Assembly: GCA_054601695.1 (NCBI GenBank)
Contig: BAAHQB010000031.1
Span: forward strand, 744,001-808,000
Origin: Amorphochlora amoebiformis
Taxonomy: Eukaryota; Cercozoa; Chlorarachniophyceae
Reading direction: 5' to 3'
DNA length: 64,000 nucleotides
The notes beneath the pieces are model-generated. The model was given only the letters and a program-made list of their open reading frames with translations, did not search any database and was not told the DNA's origin. Shown piece by piece: positions 20,427-64,000 of this stretch; the stretch's first letter is position 1, and the number at the start of each line of letters is the position of its first letter. A program made the translations under genes and the position numbers.

Positions 20427-20778
20427 ATATATACATACATATATATAAAAAAATAATTACATATATATATATATACATATATCATCACACACAACGATAT
20501 ATTTACTGTACGCCCAATATTACATGGTATGTATACCTTCGCGCAGTTCGTTAAGTGTCTTATCCCAAAACTCTGAGACTGCCTCCTTGCCTTCTGGTGC
20601 TCCTAAGTAGTATATACACACCACACATATATATATGTATATGCATGTATATATATATATATATGATACATATATGATCTTGTGTATATAAGTTACATAT
20701 ATATATATATGTGTGTAAAGAAATAGGAGAGATACTGAGAATATAAGGGAGGAGAATTTGCATGATTTGATGCAGGTT

Positions 20779-20814
<36 letters not shown>

Positions 20815-20838
20815 TATATATATGTGTGTATATATGTG

Positions 20839-20913
<75 letters not shown>

Positions 20914-21032
20914 TGTATGTAAATTTTACCTTCCCGATGGTATGTAAATACAAACATGTATGTATATAATATATACACATACACTTATATAATATCCGAA
21001 TGATACATATACACACACATACACACACACAA

Positions 21033-21065
<33 letters not shown>

Positions 21066-21130
21066 CATATATATATGCTATATATGCGTGTTTATATATA
21101 TATATATGAAAGTTTCTTTCCGATCTTATG

Positions 21131-21164
<34 letters not shown>

Positions 21165-21165
21165 A

Positions 21166-21196
<31 letters not shown>

Positions 21197-21272
21197 CATA
21201 TATACATATACAGATATATATATATATATATTTACAGATATAGATATATATATATATATATATAAATAAATA

Positions 21273-21313
<41 letters not shown>

Positions 21314-21410
21314 TATGTATATATATATATATATGTATATATATTATATATATATAATATAACGTATAACTAAACACACAAACATGTAAACCTATATATA
21401 AATATATATA

Positions 21411-21449
<39 letters not shown>

Positions 21450-21621
21450 ACATTATATAGATATATATACATATGAATATATATATATATATATATATAT
21501 ATAGATATATATTATAAATATATAATATATATTTACATATATATATATATATGTAGATTGTATATATGGAAGATATATGTATTTATATATATATATATAT
21601 ATATATACATGTACATGCGTA

Positions 21622-21684
<63 letters not shown>

Positions 21685-21971
21685 GTACACACACAATAAA
21701 AAATACAACCACAAAGACAAACCAGAAACCGAGGAAACGGGAGAGAATTAGCATGAGTTTGCATGTATGACACATATAACCATGAAGAAAAATAACGTTA
21801 ATCTGTGTATATCCTAGCTTACCATCAAGATGAGCCTGGATGACAGCGTAACTAGATGCTTCAGGGTCCCAAACTCGGAGTCCAGACACCGGGTGGGGTA
21901 TATGTACGGTTTTTCCGTTCTCATCCTTTGTCTGTGAGAATTTAATACCTTATTAGGTATGTGTATATTTA

Positions 21972-22006
<35 letters not shown>

Positions 22007-22042
22007 AATATTAGGTATATTAAATATGTTAATATCAGATAC

Positions 22043-22080
<38 letters not shown>

Positions 22081-22361
22081 TATCTACATCTATATACCTC
22101 ATACAGATGCAGTTCATCTTCAGGAGTCGGAAGAGCGTATCGATCATATAGTCGTGTTATTGGCCCAAGTGCCAGCAAGCTTGAGCCGAAAAATTAAAAT
22201 ATTTCAAGTCAAGCAACTCTCTATCTCATTTATGGGAAAGGGAGTGTAGCGAGAGAGAGAGAGAGAGAGAGAGTAGAGAGTCCTACACTAACGCTAGCCT
22301 AACCCTAATCTTGACGGTTGGTGATTGAGAGACATCTATCTACACATGTCCACATGCATGT

Positions 22362-22432
<71 letters not shown>

Positions 22433-22472
22433 TGAAAATATTTAAATGTATGAATCGTAGATACACACACAT

Positions 22473-22503
<31 letters not shown>

Positions 22504-22525
22504 CATATATATGTATATATATATG

Positions 22526-22563
<38 letters not shown>

Positions 22564-22753
22564 ACATTTGTATAAATACAATCCACAAACCTCCTAAGAG
22601 TGGCCTTGCACGTGGTCTTAAGCAACTGTTGTTTCCAACTCCCAAACTTAGATCTTCGAAAGCTCTCAAGACACTCGCGCGTTGAAACTGGGGACAGAGA
22701 ATATTATGTCAAATATCATTAATGTGTATGCATGTATGAAATGTATATAAATT

Positions 22754-22836
<83 letters not shown>

Positions 22837-22966
22837 CAGCACATAACACGCGAATGTAGTGTATTACTAAATATACTTATATACATATGTACGTAAATTA
22901 TATACTTATATACATATATACATAAATTATATACTTATACACATATATATATATATACAAGATATA

Positions 22967-23010
<44 letters not shown>

Positions 23011-23115
23011 CAAATTTATATATGTATATATACATACACACATACATATATATGTAGATATATACCTATCTTTATGTATAATATATATATATATATATAT
23101 AATATAATATATATA

Positions 23116-23159
<44 letters not shown>

Positions 23160-23281
23160 ATATGTATATATAACATATATATATGTATGTGTGTATATAT
23201 ATATATGTGTATATGTGTAATGTATGTATATATATATATATATATGTATATGTATATATATGTATAAATGTATATATACAA

Positions 23282-23330
<49 letters not shown>

Positions 23331-23367
23331 ATACATATATATATATATTATATATCTATATACATAA

Positions 23368-23431
<64 letters not shown>

Positions 23432-23487
23432 ATATATTTTAGTTGTGTATGTGTATACATGTGAATGTGTGTTTTTGTATGTAATGC

Positions 23488-23532
<45 letters not shown>

Positions 23533-24641
23533 ATATATACCCCCACCATATTTACTGACCGGAAAGATGCCACTTGTCGTCCTCAGAAAATCGATACTCA
23601 ACCAGTTGGGACGGCGAGACTTGCTAAGAGAGTGCTCAGGGTTTGGTATACGGCTAGGATATTGCGTCTGACAAGGTTTTATAGGAATTCGACAGGAGAG
23701 AGGGAGAGGAAAGGAGTTTCTCTTACCTCAGAGCCTTTCCCTCTCTCTATTTCTCTTTATCCTTTCAATTAATTTGCCTCCCTCGCTCTCTTTCCCAGGT
23801 TGTACAACCCATGGGAGCATGTTTACTCGCTGTTGCACATGTACATATTGATGGGAAAATGCTGTGCATCACAAGAGGGGTCACGCCTTTTCATAAGAAA
23901 GTATCGACATAATCCTAACCCTAACCCTAACTCTACTTTACCCTAGGAGGAGACGTGGTTTGGAATGTGCGTGTGAGTGTGTGGAGAGACAGAGACTTAG
24001 GAAAGGGATTGTGAAGTCCGGAATAACTCGGTGAGTCCTCGGGTTGCGCGATGATTTTAGGGCATTGTGGTTAATATACCTCGTATGATATCTTGTCCTC
24101 GGTTAGGAACGCCCTGGGGACAAATTTCTCCTCCTGTGTTCTATTTGTTATTCCGCATCTTAATGAACAGCTTCTGGTGTCGAAATTAGGTTTGAGTTCC
24201 TGTTGTTCGTGTTACCGAGTGAGAATAACAAGGTGTTCGACGAAGCCCTTATACTTGTCTTCTTCAGCATCTTCATCATCGTCAGCTTGGACACTACACT
24301 TGCAGGCGAACACTTCACCGCTCTGGAGCTCCGGGAACCTCCTACCAGAGGCAAACAGGTCGTTCATTCGCTTACATTTGAGTATATTAAGCGTTTGATA
24401 AGCTCGGAAAATTATACTTGGCATAGATTGAGCGGCGGTCCTGTGGCAGGGGCTCGTGAGAAACAACTCGGAAAAGCTCTCCGTCATCGTTCTCGATCTC
24501 AAACGAGGAGAGAAGCCTCCTCACGATTTCCGACGGGGCTTGGGAGTCTTGTGTTTTAGCAGAAACGCCTTCATCCCTCTTGCGCTTGCGCATGGAGGCG
24601 CTTTGGGTGGTTGTTCCGGGCTGGGAGCCCCGGGTTGCCAT
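19465..24641 (-). CDS. Unrecognised 312-aa protein, 8 exons
   Basis: Exons on the minus strand: 24641-24418, 24341-24216, 23653-23541, 22687-22591, 22179-22098, 21931-21823, 20602-20537, 19586-19465. They total 939 nt in one frame with a TAA stop, and every junction has GT-AG. The first intron is only 76 nt; others exceed 900 nt and are mostly (TA)n. The N-terminus is low-complexity and basic ([10 protein letters not shown]), followed by a stretch with [13 protein letters not shown], an acidic run ([11 protein letters not shown]), [51 protein letters not shown] and a charged, probably helical C-terminus ([14 protein letters not shown]) ending in a basic tail. I do not recognise the family. 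The basic segment and the acidic run would allow a nuclear protein, but that is a guess. It is convergent with the nucleoredoxin gene. Exon 3's donor is uncertain (an alternative lies 19 nt earlier), but only the one used keeps frame with the strong acceptor of exon 4. Confidence 0.72.
19587..20536. repeat. (TA)n intron of the 312-aa gene
   Basis: Almost pure (TA)n with (TG)n near 20050-20075; no exon. Confidence 0.88.
20603..21822. repeat. (TA)n intron with two small unique islands
   Basis: Islands at 20920-20950 and 21105-21128 weakly resemble the donor end of exon 21931-21823 (minus: CATCGGGAAGgtaaaattta). They may be decayed copies. 20700-20775 is unique but without compatible splice sites. 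Confidence 0.7.
22180..22590. repeat. Intron with (GA)n and (TA)n
   Basis: Unique sequence to about 22245, (GA) run at 22250-22275, a few CCTAA units, then (TA)n. Confidence 0.8.
22688..23540. repeat. (TA)n intron of the 312-aa gene
   Basis: (TA)n with short CA/TG islands and a TATACTTATATACATA-type tandem (22870-22970). Confidence 0.85.
23654..24215. other. Non-repetitive intron of the 312-aa gene
   Basis: Mostly unique sequence with a short CCCTAA cluster near 23911-23930; no exon with compatible phase found. Confidence 0.6.
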
Positions 24642-25227
24642 TCCAGGAGTATTTTTGGTAAAGTATCCTAATATTATCGAAATTAATTTGGGTAAATTCC
24701 CTCGAAGATTTTGCGCCAAGGAGTCCCAGTGAAGCCTGAACGCATAGGCAAGAGAGACGGGCCGGGGAAGTAAGCCCGAAGGCGGCCCATCTCAGTTTTC
24801 CTGGGCCTTAAGGTCGTTTTTCGATTACAGATGTATGGGAAGGTCTCCCAGCTGTAAGTTTACTTGCTGTGAATATATGAAGACATGGATCTCTCCAATC
24901 TGCACGCAACTGTGTGACAGGATGTGTCCATTCACGAGAGATAGAAGTCATGAGTTAACTCGTGAGTCCATACAATGACCATAGAAATCTACGTATGCCG
25001 CTCAGTATGAGCGAGCCGGAGCGTTGAGAATAACATTGCTGTTGTACAACGATGTATCACATATTTGGACGCGTATACATACACAAATAAAAACATATAC
25101 GTACATGTACATGTATACAATTGTACACACACAATGCTGTACATGTATGCATGTACACATACATGTATACATGTACAATACGCGTATAGTATGTATATAT
25201 TTAATGCTACATATGTATATAATATTA

Positions 25228-25299
<72 letters not shown>

Positions 25300-25323
25300 T
25301 ATAATATATTATATATTTATATA

Positions 25324-25421
<98 letters not shown>

Positions 25422-25483
25422 TATATAAAAAAAAATATATATATATATATATATACCTTACATACACATAAACACACATGCAT

Positions 25484-25540
<57 letters not shown>

Positions 25541-25580
25541 CATGTGTGTGTGGACATATAATGTTATATTATATATGTAA

Positions 25581-25630
<50 letters not shown>

Positions 25631-25718
25631 AAATATATATATATATATATATATATATAACACTATATATATATATGTATTATACATATATATATATATA
25701 TATATATATAGTGTTATA

Positions 25719-25808
<90 letters not shown>

Positions 25809-26079
25809 GGATATATACTTATAATACTATATATATACATATTGATATCTCGCTGAGGAGTCAATTGGGAAATTACTAGCAATGATTCAATGATATACTA
25901 GCTAGACTAGAATATTATCAGGATCACTAGTAAAAAAAATGTATACATAACATGATATACATGTAGTACATATGTATATATAAACATATATACATAGTAT
26001 ATATTTACTAGATATAAATAGACTATGCTAGCGTACTCATGATTTATTGATGATGCGTGTGTGTTTTTTATTTTTTATA

Positions 26080-26140
<61 letters not shown>

Positions 26141-26292
26141 ATATGTATGTGCAGCTGTATATTTCAAGATTCTAGAGTGAACTGGTTGAATTGAATAATC
26201 ACACAAACTATCATTTATCAGTTATACACATACATGCACACGCATATATATATGAATAAATAAATCTAGTATAATATATATGTGTATATCTA

Positions 26293-26332
<40 letters not shown>

Positions 26333-26383
26333 TAGTATATATTTATGTATATAGTTACTAGTATATATATATACTAGTATATA

Positions 26384-26417
<34 letters not shown>

Positions 26418-26419
26418 CT

Positions 26420-26468
<49 letters not shown>

Positions 26469-26690
26469 TTTTAAATATATTTATAAAAGTATATTGTATA
26501 TGCACACATATAATCTTTGTGTCTCTGCTGACGAGACATATATAATAATCGCTTACTCATTCATACACATACAATCGGTGTAATATTACATAAACTGTAA
26601 TCACTAATACGTTACGTCTATTACGTCTATACTATTGGTCTCTCTACTCTTATCTCTCTATCTACACTATTATATCTCTCATTCTAAGGC
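24642..26690. repeat. Spacer between DUF4336 3' end and 312-aa gene start
   Basis: 24642-25200 is unique and should hold the promoter of the 312-aa gene. (ATT)n runs at 25228-25292 (about 21 units), (TA)n at 25292-25840, CTAG-rich sequence at 25890-26050 and (TA)n with scattered ACTAGT at 26080-26460. Confidence 0.75.
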
Positions 26691-40026
<13,336 letters not shown>

Positions 40027-40106
40027 CTGGGTTGAGAGGGTGTTGGAATTAGTGTTGTAGGGGGGGGTGTATGTGTGTGTGTGTGTGGTGTGTGTGGTTA
40101 TACTGC

Positions 40107-40190
<84 letters not shown>

Positions 40191-41103
40191 TTTATACATA
40201 AAATTATGTATATATATATATATATATTCGTAGATATATTTAAATATATATACTCTGTAGGAAACAACGGAGCATGGACCCAGAGATCTCCGGAGGGCAG
40301 CAAGGCCTAATTTACAACGCATTACTTAATAAGACGACCCTACGCCGCGTCCAAACTACACATGTATCTAACATGCGTAAGGTGCACGGCACAGCAAGAA
40401 TATTGAGAACAAGATGGGGTCTGCAATTTTGTGTGAATGCTGAGACTGGGTGTGATATGGGAAGTAACCCCTGCGCGTGCGTCCAATGTGTGTTGTCACG
40501 CACATGGGACAATGAACAATTGAGGTGTGAGGGGGGTGGAATAAGATGTATTAGGTGAACGATTGTGGGTGAGCGATTAGACATAGTACCGCGACGGAGC
40601 GTATGTTCACCGCCAGGGCTCCAAGCTCCTGTTGCACGCAGTATCATCGCTATCAGTCGAGAGCGCATAGCGCACATTCGACGATGGCACATGCGCGACA
40701 GCGAGAGTTTTTACGATTCGGATGGACCTGACTTTGCTCGAATCCCCATATCTTGCCTGGAACCAGCTCGGTCTTCAGAGTTGCGCGATATCCCTCCTAC
40801 ACAACCAGAAAGCAGACTTTCTCATTCCATGAGGCAACACCCCAAGATTCATCGAAAACTTATTACGTCTGTATTATGTACCCCTATAAACGGTTTGAAA
40901 ACAGCTGGGGCCTCCAAATAAAACCGTCTGCTGGACGCAAAGTTGTCGACGTCGCTCGAACAGGCGGCGGAGCGTCTCCTGTCGGATTTGTACCCACCCC
41001 ACCTGTGTCTGGGCTGAAGGTTCCCGGGTCTTCCAAACAGTGACGTCTGAGCCGAGCAGGAGGTTATAGTGCGGGGGGGGTTAGCGGGCAGGAGGGCAAG
41101 GAG
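40027..41103. other. Divergent region between DUF4336 gene and C2H2 gene
   Basis: (TA)n at 40108-40250, otherwise unique. It must hold the DUF4336 5' exon and both promoters. Open frames exist on both strands (for example plus 40274-40558, 94 codons with a Cys-rich end), but none joins a neighbour in phase. An imperfect direct repeat lies at 40878-40918 and 40995-41038. Confidence 0.6.
40274..40558 (+). CDS. Possible small ORF, 94 codons, unrecognised
   Basis: ATG to TGA, preceded by a possible acceptor (ctctgtag). The C-terminal half has six Cys (GCDMGSNPCACVQC and later two). The opposite strand is also open over much of it. No family recognised; it may be chance in GC-rich promoter DNA. 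Confidence 0.25.
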   Translation: MDPEISGGQQGLIYNALLNKTTLRRVQTTHVSNMRKVHGTARILRTRWGLQFCVNAETGCDMGSNPCACVQCVLSRTWDNEQLRCEGGGIRCIR

Positions 41104-42483
41104 ATGGAAGCATGGGCAGCCAGGGCTCATCGAGAAAAGACGACAACGTTCACGAGTGCCCGAATTATTAAAAAACTTTTCGGTAGAGTACCGAGTGAGC
41201 CCTCAAAGGCCGCCCAGTGCAACCAAATGGCTGCCAAGGAGCTCAGTTTACCTGCGCTAATCTCTTCACGAGAGTGCCGCGAGAACATTACTGCTGAAGC
41301 ACCGCCCCCACCAGCTATGCCCGCACCGTTGATTCCAATCGAGCAAAGGTACGGATTTCACAACTGACGAAGACCTAAAATGCCTCTCAATTCAGGGAGG
41401 AGGTGGAGAATCGTGAGAAGGAGGTGGAAAATCGTGGGGCCGTCACTCGGGATGACCGTGTGGCGAATCAACTTCTTCGAGAATTTAAAGTTGGTCTGTC
41501 ATCGTCGTCGTCGTCCAACCGTGATAGCCACAGGGGTTCAATTCGTGGACGAACTGGCACGATGGAGAATTTCAACGTCTCCAAAAAGCCTAAAATGGAA
41601 GCAAAATCACCAGGCGGGGAAAGGCTTGAGATCCCGAGGGGGTTTCCGCCGAATCCCCACATGGCTGGGAACATTCCGCCATCCTGGCATATGTATCGTT
41701 ATTACTACCCACCACATCCCGGGTACCAACGAGAGGGATATCCAATTTACACATATCCATATTGTTACCCTCATTTTCCTTTCCCATTCTGGCCACCATA
41801 CCCACCACGGGGAATGGGAGTTAGAATGAGAGCGAACGGAGGAGGGGGGGGAGGAGGGTTGGGAGGGGCAGGAGTTGAAGCGATCCATCAGCATGCTCGC
41901 ACGGACGAGAAGGAGACGGCGTCGACACTGAATAGCGGCGAAAACAATGAGTTGTACACTATGACAAGCGGTCGAGGAGACGTGGTTTATCAGAGCCAAG
42001 GGGAGGAGTACGAGCGCTTCTCGACAATCTTCCACGAACCTACAAAGCCATACGGGCCCTCAGTCGAAGCGTGGCGCAACGAACCTCCACGACGGTTGAA
42101 ATCTTTCAGGTACGAAAATTCTAACGATAATATCTTCGCTTGTGATTGAGGTTTGGGCTTTCAGGTGCAATATATGTGGAAAAGTGTTCGACTCTAAGTA
42201 TGGGTGAGGTTTATCCCCACTAAAAATATCTATCTGATATTACCCTACCTTGACATATGGTCTTACTTCCACCTTCTGTATCTCAGGGTTTGCCGACATA
42301 TTCGTTCCCACACCGGCGAGCGTCCGTATAAATGCGGTCCGTGTTATGACTGGATGCCAATTGACATGCTAAACATTTTTTGTGTCAGATTTATGTGGCA
42401 GCTCTTTCCGCCAAAGCTCTCACTTGAAGGTCATCCAATACGTACACACGTTAACTGTGTGTCTGTATACGTGCATACATGTC

Positions 42484-42546
<63 letters not shown>

Positions 42547-42641
42547 TATATATTATATATATATATACATATACATACATATATATTATATATGTATCTA
42601 ATATAGTATAATATAATATGTATATACACGCATATGTGTAT

Positions 42642-42677
<36 letters not shown>

Positions 42678-42746
42678 TAGATATATATATGTATATATAT
42701 AAAAAACATGTATATACATATAATATATTAAATATATATATAATAT

Positions 42747-42788
<42 letters not shown>

Positions 42789-42933
42789 GGGGTATATATA
42801 GTTGTATATTCAGGTTTGTTTGTGTGTATATATGTGCTTATGTGCCGGTTTGTGTGTTACGCAGGGCCATAAGAGGGCAAGGCACAAGGATCAACCGGAA
42901 GAGAAGAATGTGAAATCACAGAAGAGTTCTTAG
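41104..42933 (+). CDS. C2H2 zinc-finger protein, 385 aa, two fingers
   Basis: Exons: 41104-41348, 41396-42109, 42165-42203, 42287-42336, 42389-42429, 42865-42933, in one frame with TAG. The first in-frame ATG after an upstream TGA (41041) was taken as start. The N-terminal 320 residues are low-complexity: a Pro/Ala patch, a charged helix-like stretch ([13 protein letters not shown]), a Ser run, a Tyr/Pro-rich segment ([17 protein letters not shown]) and a Gly run. The C-terminus has two C2H2 fingers joined by the classical TGERPYKC linker. Finger 1 uses Cys321, Cys324, His337, His341 (CNICGKVF start); finger 2 uses Cys349, Cys352, His365, His370 ([13 protein letters not shown]-x4-H). Each finger is split by an intron (after finger 1's first half, inside C-x2-C of finger 2, and before its first His). 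Likely a nuclear DNA-binding regulator. The 5' introns are short and ordinary (about 47-83 nt); the last one is (TA)n. Confidence 0.9.
42430..42864. repeat. (TA)n in last intron of the C2H2 gene
   Basis: Unique start (gtcatccaatacg), then (TA)n with one ACTAG, ending in a good acceptor (gtgttacgcag). Confidence 0.9.
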
Positions 42934-43400
42934 GAGTAGATTGTCCATGCTAGAAGTAACCGTACGTATATGGACTGACTTTGTCAAGCAGTAGACCTTA
43001 TATGTATACCGGAAATTAGTTTGCAGATTTAGCTAATGCAGAGTAAGTTATAGGTGCCACGAGCTCGATTCGATTAATCAATTTTGCTAGAATTAAATAA
43101 ATGATATCTCAAGGATATACATAAAATCTGATCCTATCGGTATACAACTCTAGTATTGCGGTTAGTTTATTACTAGTATCACTAGTATCAATACTAAATA
43201 CTGAAGTTACCTAAAGCTAGTCTAGTAGTAGTCATTAACGATTAGTATCATATGAAAATTATCAGCACGTCTGGCCCAAAAAAAAAACCATAGTCTAGAT
43301 GGTGACACAAATGATTAACCAAAAAAGCGCCATACTATAGCTGATACACTGTTTTGTGTTATATTGTTATATAGCCCGTTGTGGTAATGACTTTCGCTGC
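42934..43400. other. Convergent intergenic spacer, CTAG-rich
   Basis: Unique AT-rich sequence with clustered CTAG/ACTAGT (43150-43230). No exon found between the C2H2 stop and the stop of the minus-strand gene. Confidence 0.7.
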
Positions 43401-50290
<6,890 letters not shown>

Positions 50291-50489
50291 CTTTTTTCTC
50301 AATATTTATGTTTTTTTTTTTTTTTCCTTTCGGCGGTAGGGTTGAGGATAAGAACATGCGTGGAGCGTGGTGTGCGGGGGTCAAGTGGTTTGCAAACTCG
50401 GGGGAATTTGTGGGGGTGCTGTGTGCATCGTTGTATGTCTATTCTATATGAATGCTTGTGTTATGATTATGCACATATGTGTGTGTGCG

Positions 50490-51430
<941 letters not shown>

Positions 51431-51872
51431 ATAAAACATTTATAATATGTAAATATAAACATGCAGAGAACTTGCAATCTTTTTATTTTCACCTAACCTT
51501 CAACCCTCCAGTCATTATCTACCCTAATCCTGGTAATCCAAACTACCATATCCTAGATTCTATCCTAACACTAACCTATGGTAGTCCAAACGCTAACTAT
51601 ATCTTAGATCCTATCCTGTCACTATGCTAATCCTAACAGTTACCTATGCTAATCCTACTCAAATGATATTTGATTCCATCCTAACATTAACCTATGTCAA
51701 CCTGCTATAACCCTCACACATTATCGTAAACGAAAACCCAACTTCTAGTTTTAGGACCTCTAACCGTAAATCTAGTTATAAATTGCTAACCATGAGAGCA
51801 TAATATATATGAATGGTATGTGTATATATTTAAGTATATATATATATATATATAATATATGTATATATTTGT

Positions 51873-51921
<49 letters not shown>

Positions 51922-52017
51922 TATATATATAGTGTGTATGTATTATAATATGTAGTATTTAATGTATGTGAATATATATATGTATGTATATATGTATATA
52001 TATATATATATACTGAG

Positions 52018-52049
<32 letters not shown>

Positions 52050-52080
52050 ATATATTTACATATATACATATATATGTGAG

Positions 52081-52114
<34 letters not shown>

Positions 52115-52187
52115 CATATATTTTTTTATTTATATATATATATATATATTTACATATATGTTATGTATTTATATCTATCTATCTATC

Positions 52188-52240
<53 letters not shown>

Positions 52241-52356
52241 TATCATATAGTTGCCCTAAATCCTAATCCGACCATAGCAGTCACTGTAACTCTAAATTCT
52301 CCAGCTGTAACCCAACCGCTAACCACAGCTATATATGCATATATGCATAACATACA

Positions 52357-52395
<39 letters not shown>

Positions 52396-52809
52396 ATGCA
52401 TATGTATAATACACACATATACTTTTTACATTACATAAGTTATATTTTCAAATTTTCTGTGTTATTATATGTTTTTTGTTATTGGAAATATCACTCGCCC
52501 TGATCAGATATGACTTAGGTCAAACAAGAAGTTGCACCAAGGCACTTCTGATACCGGATTATCTTAGCCTAGTTTCCTTTTCGTTCGCCGACAAATACAC
52601 AAATTAATACATCCGATGCTTGAGCGCCAATGCATTAAAGTTGTCTCCGATTCAGTGCTTTTGTCAGATGATCTATCAGACATCTTAACACAGTCATGTC
52701 ACACATGCATGTTGACTCACTAGCCAAACCCGCCTGTCGGCTGAATTTTTAACGGGCGTAAAGTTATAGCATTTATAGCACGTATCATACCGTATATGGT
52801 CTAGATGGT
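51431..52809. other. Region without recognised gene upstream of GCP4
   Basis: 51500-51720 is a degenerate tandem repeat of about 50 nt (core GATTCTATCCTAACACTAAC), possibly derived from CCCTAA. 51830-52240 is (TA)n; 52440-52800 is unique with no open frame of note. Confidence 0.65.
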
Positions 52810-52847
52810 ATGAGAGAATACATGTGTACATGTATGATATATACACA

Positions 52848-52879
<32 letters not shown>

Positions 52880-52894
52880 GTGTGTGTATGTATA

Positions 52895-52936
<42 letters not shown>

Positions 52937-53132
52937 GTATACATATACATATATTTACTAGATATATATGTATACTATACTATGATATCTATATCTATCT
53001 ATCTATCGATCTGTGTGTGTGTATGTGTGTGTGTGTGTATATGTAATACATATATACACACATACAAACATACACATATATATGCACACATATACACACA
53101 TATATATTATGTGCTTAAGTGGGTTCGCTCAG

Positions 53133-53234
53133 GCCAAAGTCGCCGAAGCCATGACATATGCACGATCGAAAGACGATTTGGTGAATTCCAACTTTTCATG
53201 TGGACCGAAGCTATGCTTTTCAATGGTTCCATGA
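53133..53234 (+). CDS. Possible terminal exon or uORF upstream of GCP4, unrecognised
   Basis: Acceptor-like gggttcgctcag, then AKVAEAMTYARSKDDL and an optional donor gtgaat, or read-through to TGA at 53232-53234. No partner exon is in phase. It may be a 5' exon of GCP4's transcript or chance. Confidence 0.25.
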   Translation, partial: AKVAEAMTYARSKDDLVNSNFSCGPKLCFSMVP

Positions 53235-53370
53235 CATCCCCCAAGTGACCTGACCCAACGAGCGCACACCATTCTCCTGGAAAATTAATCCCGGGATCCC
53301 GTATGGTTTCCGGTATGTCACTTAACTAAAAAAGTCATTGGAATGGCGGGCTTCCGACGGAAGTCTTAAG

Positions 53371-62707
<9,337 letters not shown>

Positions 62708-63383
62708 ACTTTTTTATTCATGGTTTCTGCATAATCTAGATAATGCGGATTTAAAACATGTTATGTTGTGGCATGTACCTAGGCTACTATCTATTATGTA
62801 CGCAACAGTACGCTGTCTGACAATTTCGGGCGAGTGTCTAGAGTGTACGAACCAGACTCTACTAGTCTAGAGACTTTACTAGTACTAGCTTTAGTCTATT
62901 TGCATTTTGCACTACTACTAGTACTACTAGTAGTAGTACTGAATTTGGGAAACTGCCTGAGTTGCAGTCAAGTCTGACTACTAACTAGTACGTACGTATC
63001 ATAGTCTATTAGATAAAGTTCGGATATTACAAGGTAGCAAGTAATAGTGTAATACATAGCTTGAGTACTCGCAATGTTCGATCATGCGTGCCTTGCATGA
63101 CGATATATGGCAAAACCACAGTACGCAGTGTGGTGTGTGTGTGTGTATTATTATACTATAGTATACATGTAAAACTGCTACAAAGTAATATTGTGTGAGC
63201 TGTATGCATATCCGGTTATACACGTCTCTTATCACCGCACGTAACGTACTACGTACGTACGTATTCACTTTGCATACGTACTACTATGACGGCCATGAAA
63301 TTTTTGGTATATGATACGTACCGGTGACATACGTACGTATCTTATGCACACAAACATATATACCCATACACATATATATATAT

Positions 63384-63425
<42 letters not shown>

Positions 63426-63433
63426 ACATACAT

Positions 63434-63505
<72 letters not shown>

Positions 63506-64000
63506 TGTTCAATAATGAATCAATATATATAGGTACGAAAATGGACTACTTATTCTCGTGATCAAGGAGACTCAGCAGTGTTACTAGTGTTATGAGCAAA
63601 CCGTAGCTCCAAAATAACTTCAATTATAAGGCAGCCTACAGACAATACCGTAGTGAGTCATGCGCTGCCACTTGTGCGTATGATCATAAGTTTATTATGT
63701 CCACACTTGTTGTCTAGTAGATCCAGACTTCGAAACCTTGGTACGGTAAGCCTTGCGATCAGTAACGCCGCATATGATGCATACTATGAATCTAGACTAT
63801 CACAAAGTTATGATTTATGCATCTGTCAAAATAGCAAGCTCAATTCCATCACAACAGTGATATAGCTTCTAACTAGTCTAACGAGTCTAAGACTATGCTA
63901 GTATCTTCATGATGTACTGAGCACGTGGCATTACTTGTATCCAACATGATCGTTTTCTAATAGTATTACAATAAAACTATTAAAATTAAAATGTACCTAA
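62708..64000. other. 3' flank of GCP4, CTAG-rich, no gene recognised
   Basis: Unique AT-rich sequence with clustered ACTAGTACTAG motifs (62860-63000), a palindromic ACTACTAGTACTACTAGTAG, repeated TACGTACGTA (63240-63265), and one (TA)/(CA) block (63350-63500). Confidence 0.7.

Noticed and set aside
42389-42600. Continuing finger 2 of the C2H2 protein directly into VIQYVHT
   Set aside because: This would replace the first zinc-binding His by Ile. Splicing at AAG|gtcatc to the exon at 42865 restores H-x4-H and ends at a stop codon.

Overview
This is nuclear DNA of an intron-rich eukaryote. Short, moderately GC-rich exons (about 31-290 nt, a few larger) sit in a matrix of simple-sequence DNA. 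The matrix is mainly (TA)n, with long (GA)n/(TC)n tracts, (ATT)n, and interstitial telomere-type repeats (TTAGGG/CCCTAA) in both orientations. No rRNA, tRNA, CRISPR array or recognisable transposase was seen. The gene content (gamma-tubulin complex subunit, nucleoredoxin, MsrA, C2H2 protein, DUF4336-type protein) and the TTAGGG motif fit a protist. DUF4336 is best known from cyanobacteria, algae and plants, so an alga is my guess, not a conclusion.

Genes were assembled by hand from exons whose splice phases join in one frame and, where possible, match a known family. From left to right: (1) methionine sulfoxide reductase A, minus strand, about 7.67 kb to beyond the left edge; (2) a predicted single-pass membrane protein with two fibronectin-III domains, plus, 8.66-12.53 kb; (3) a 174-aa nucleoredoxin/tryparedoxin-like protein, plus, 12.89-18.41 kb, 10 exons; (4) an unrecognised 312-aa protein, minus, 24.64-19.47 kb; (5) a DUF4336-type protein, minus, about 40.03-26.69 kb, 14 exons found; (6) a 385-aa protein with two C2H2 fingers, plus, 41.10-42.93 kb; (7) an unrecognised gene, minus, about 50.3-43.4 kb; (8) gamma-tubulin complex component 4, plus, 53.37-62.71 kb, carrying a ~200-residue L-type-lectin-like insertion.

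The most unusual property is architectural. Many exons are accompanied by decayed partial copies of their own edges, separated by (TA)n. Copies of the exon 3' end plus splice donor lie downstream, copies of the acceptor plus exon 5' end lie upstream, and decay increases with distance. I found this around at least nine exons of four genes on both strands. Donors often run straight into the microsatellite (G|gtatatata), acceptors are often just atatag or tataag, and some introns consist of telomere-type repeat up to the splice site. The 3' flanks of several genes share a CTAG-rich texture that differs from the introns.

MsrA and the nucleoredoxin-like protein form a possible thiol-redox/repair neighbourhood, separated only by the fibronectin-III gene; this link is inference. 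The long apparent reading frames made of Y-I, S-L or R-E repeats are translated microsatellites and are not annotated as genes.
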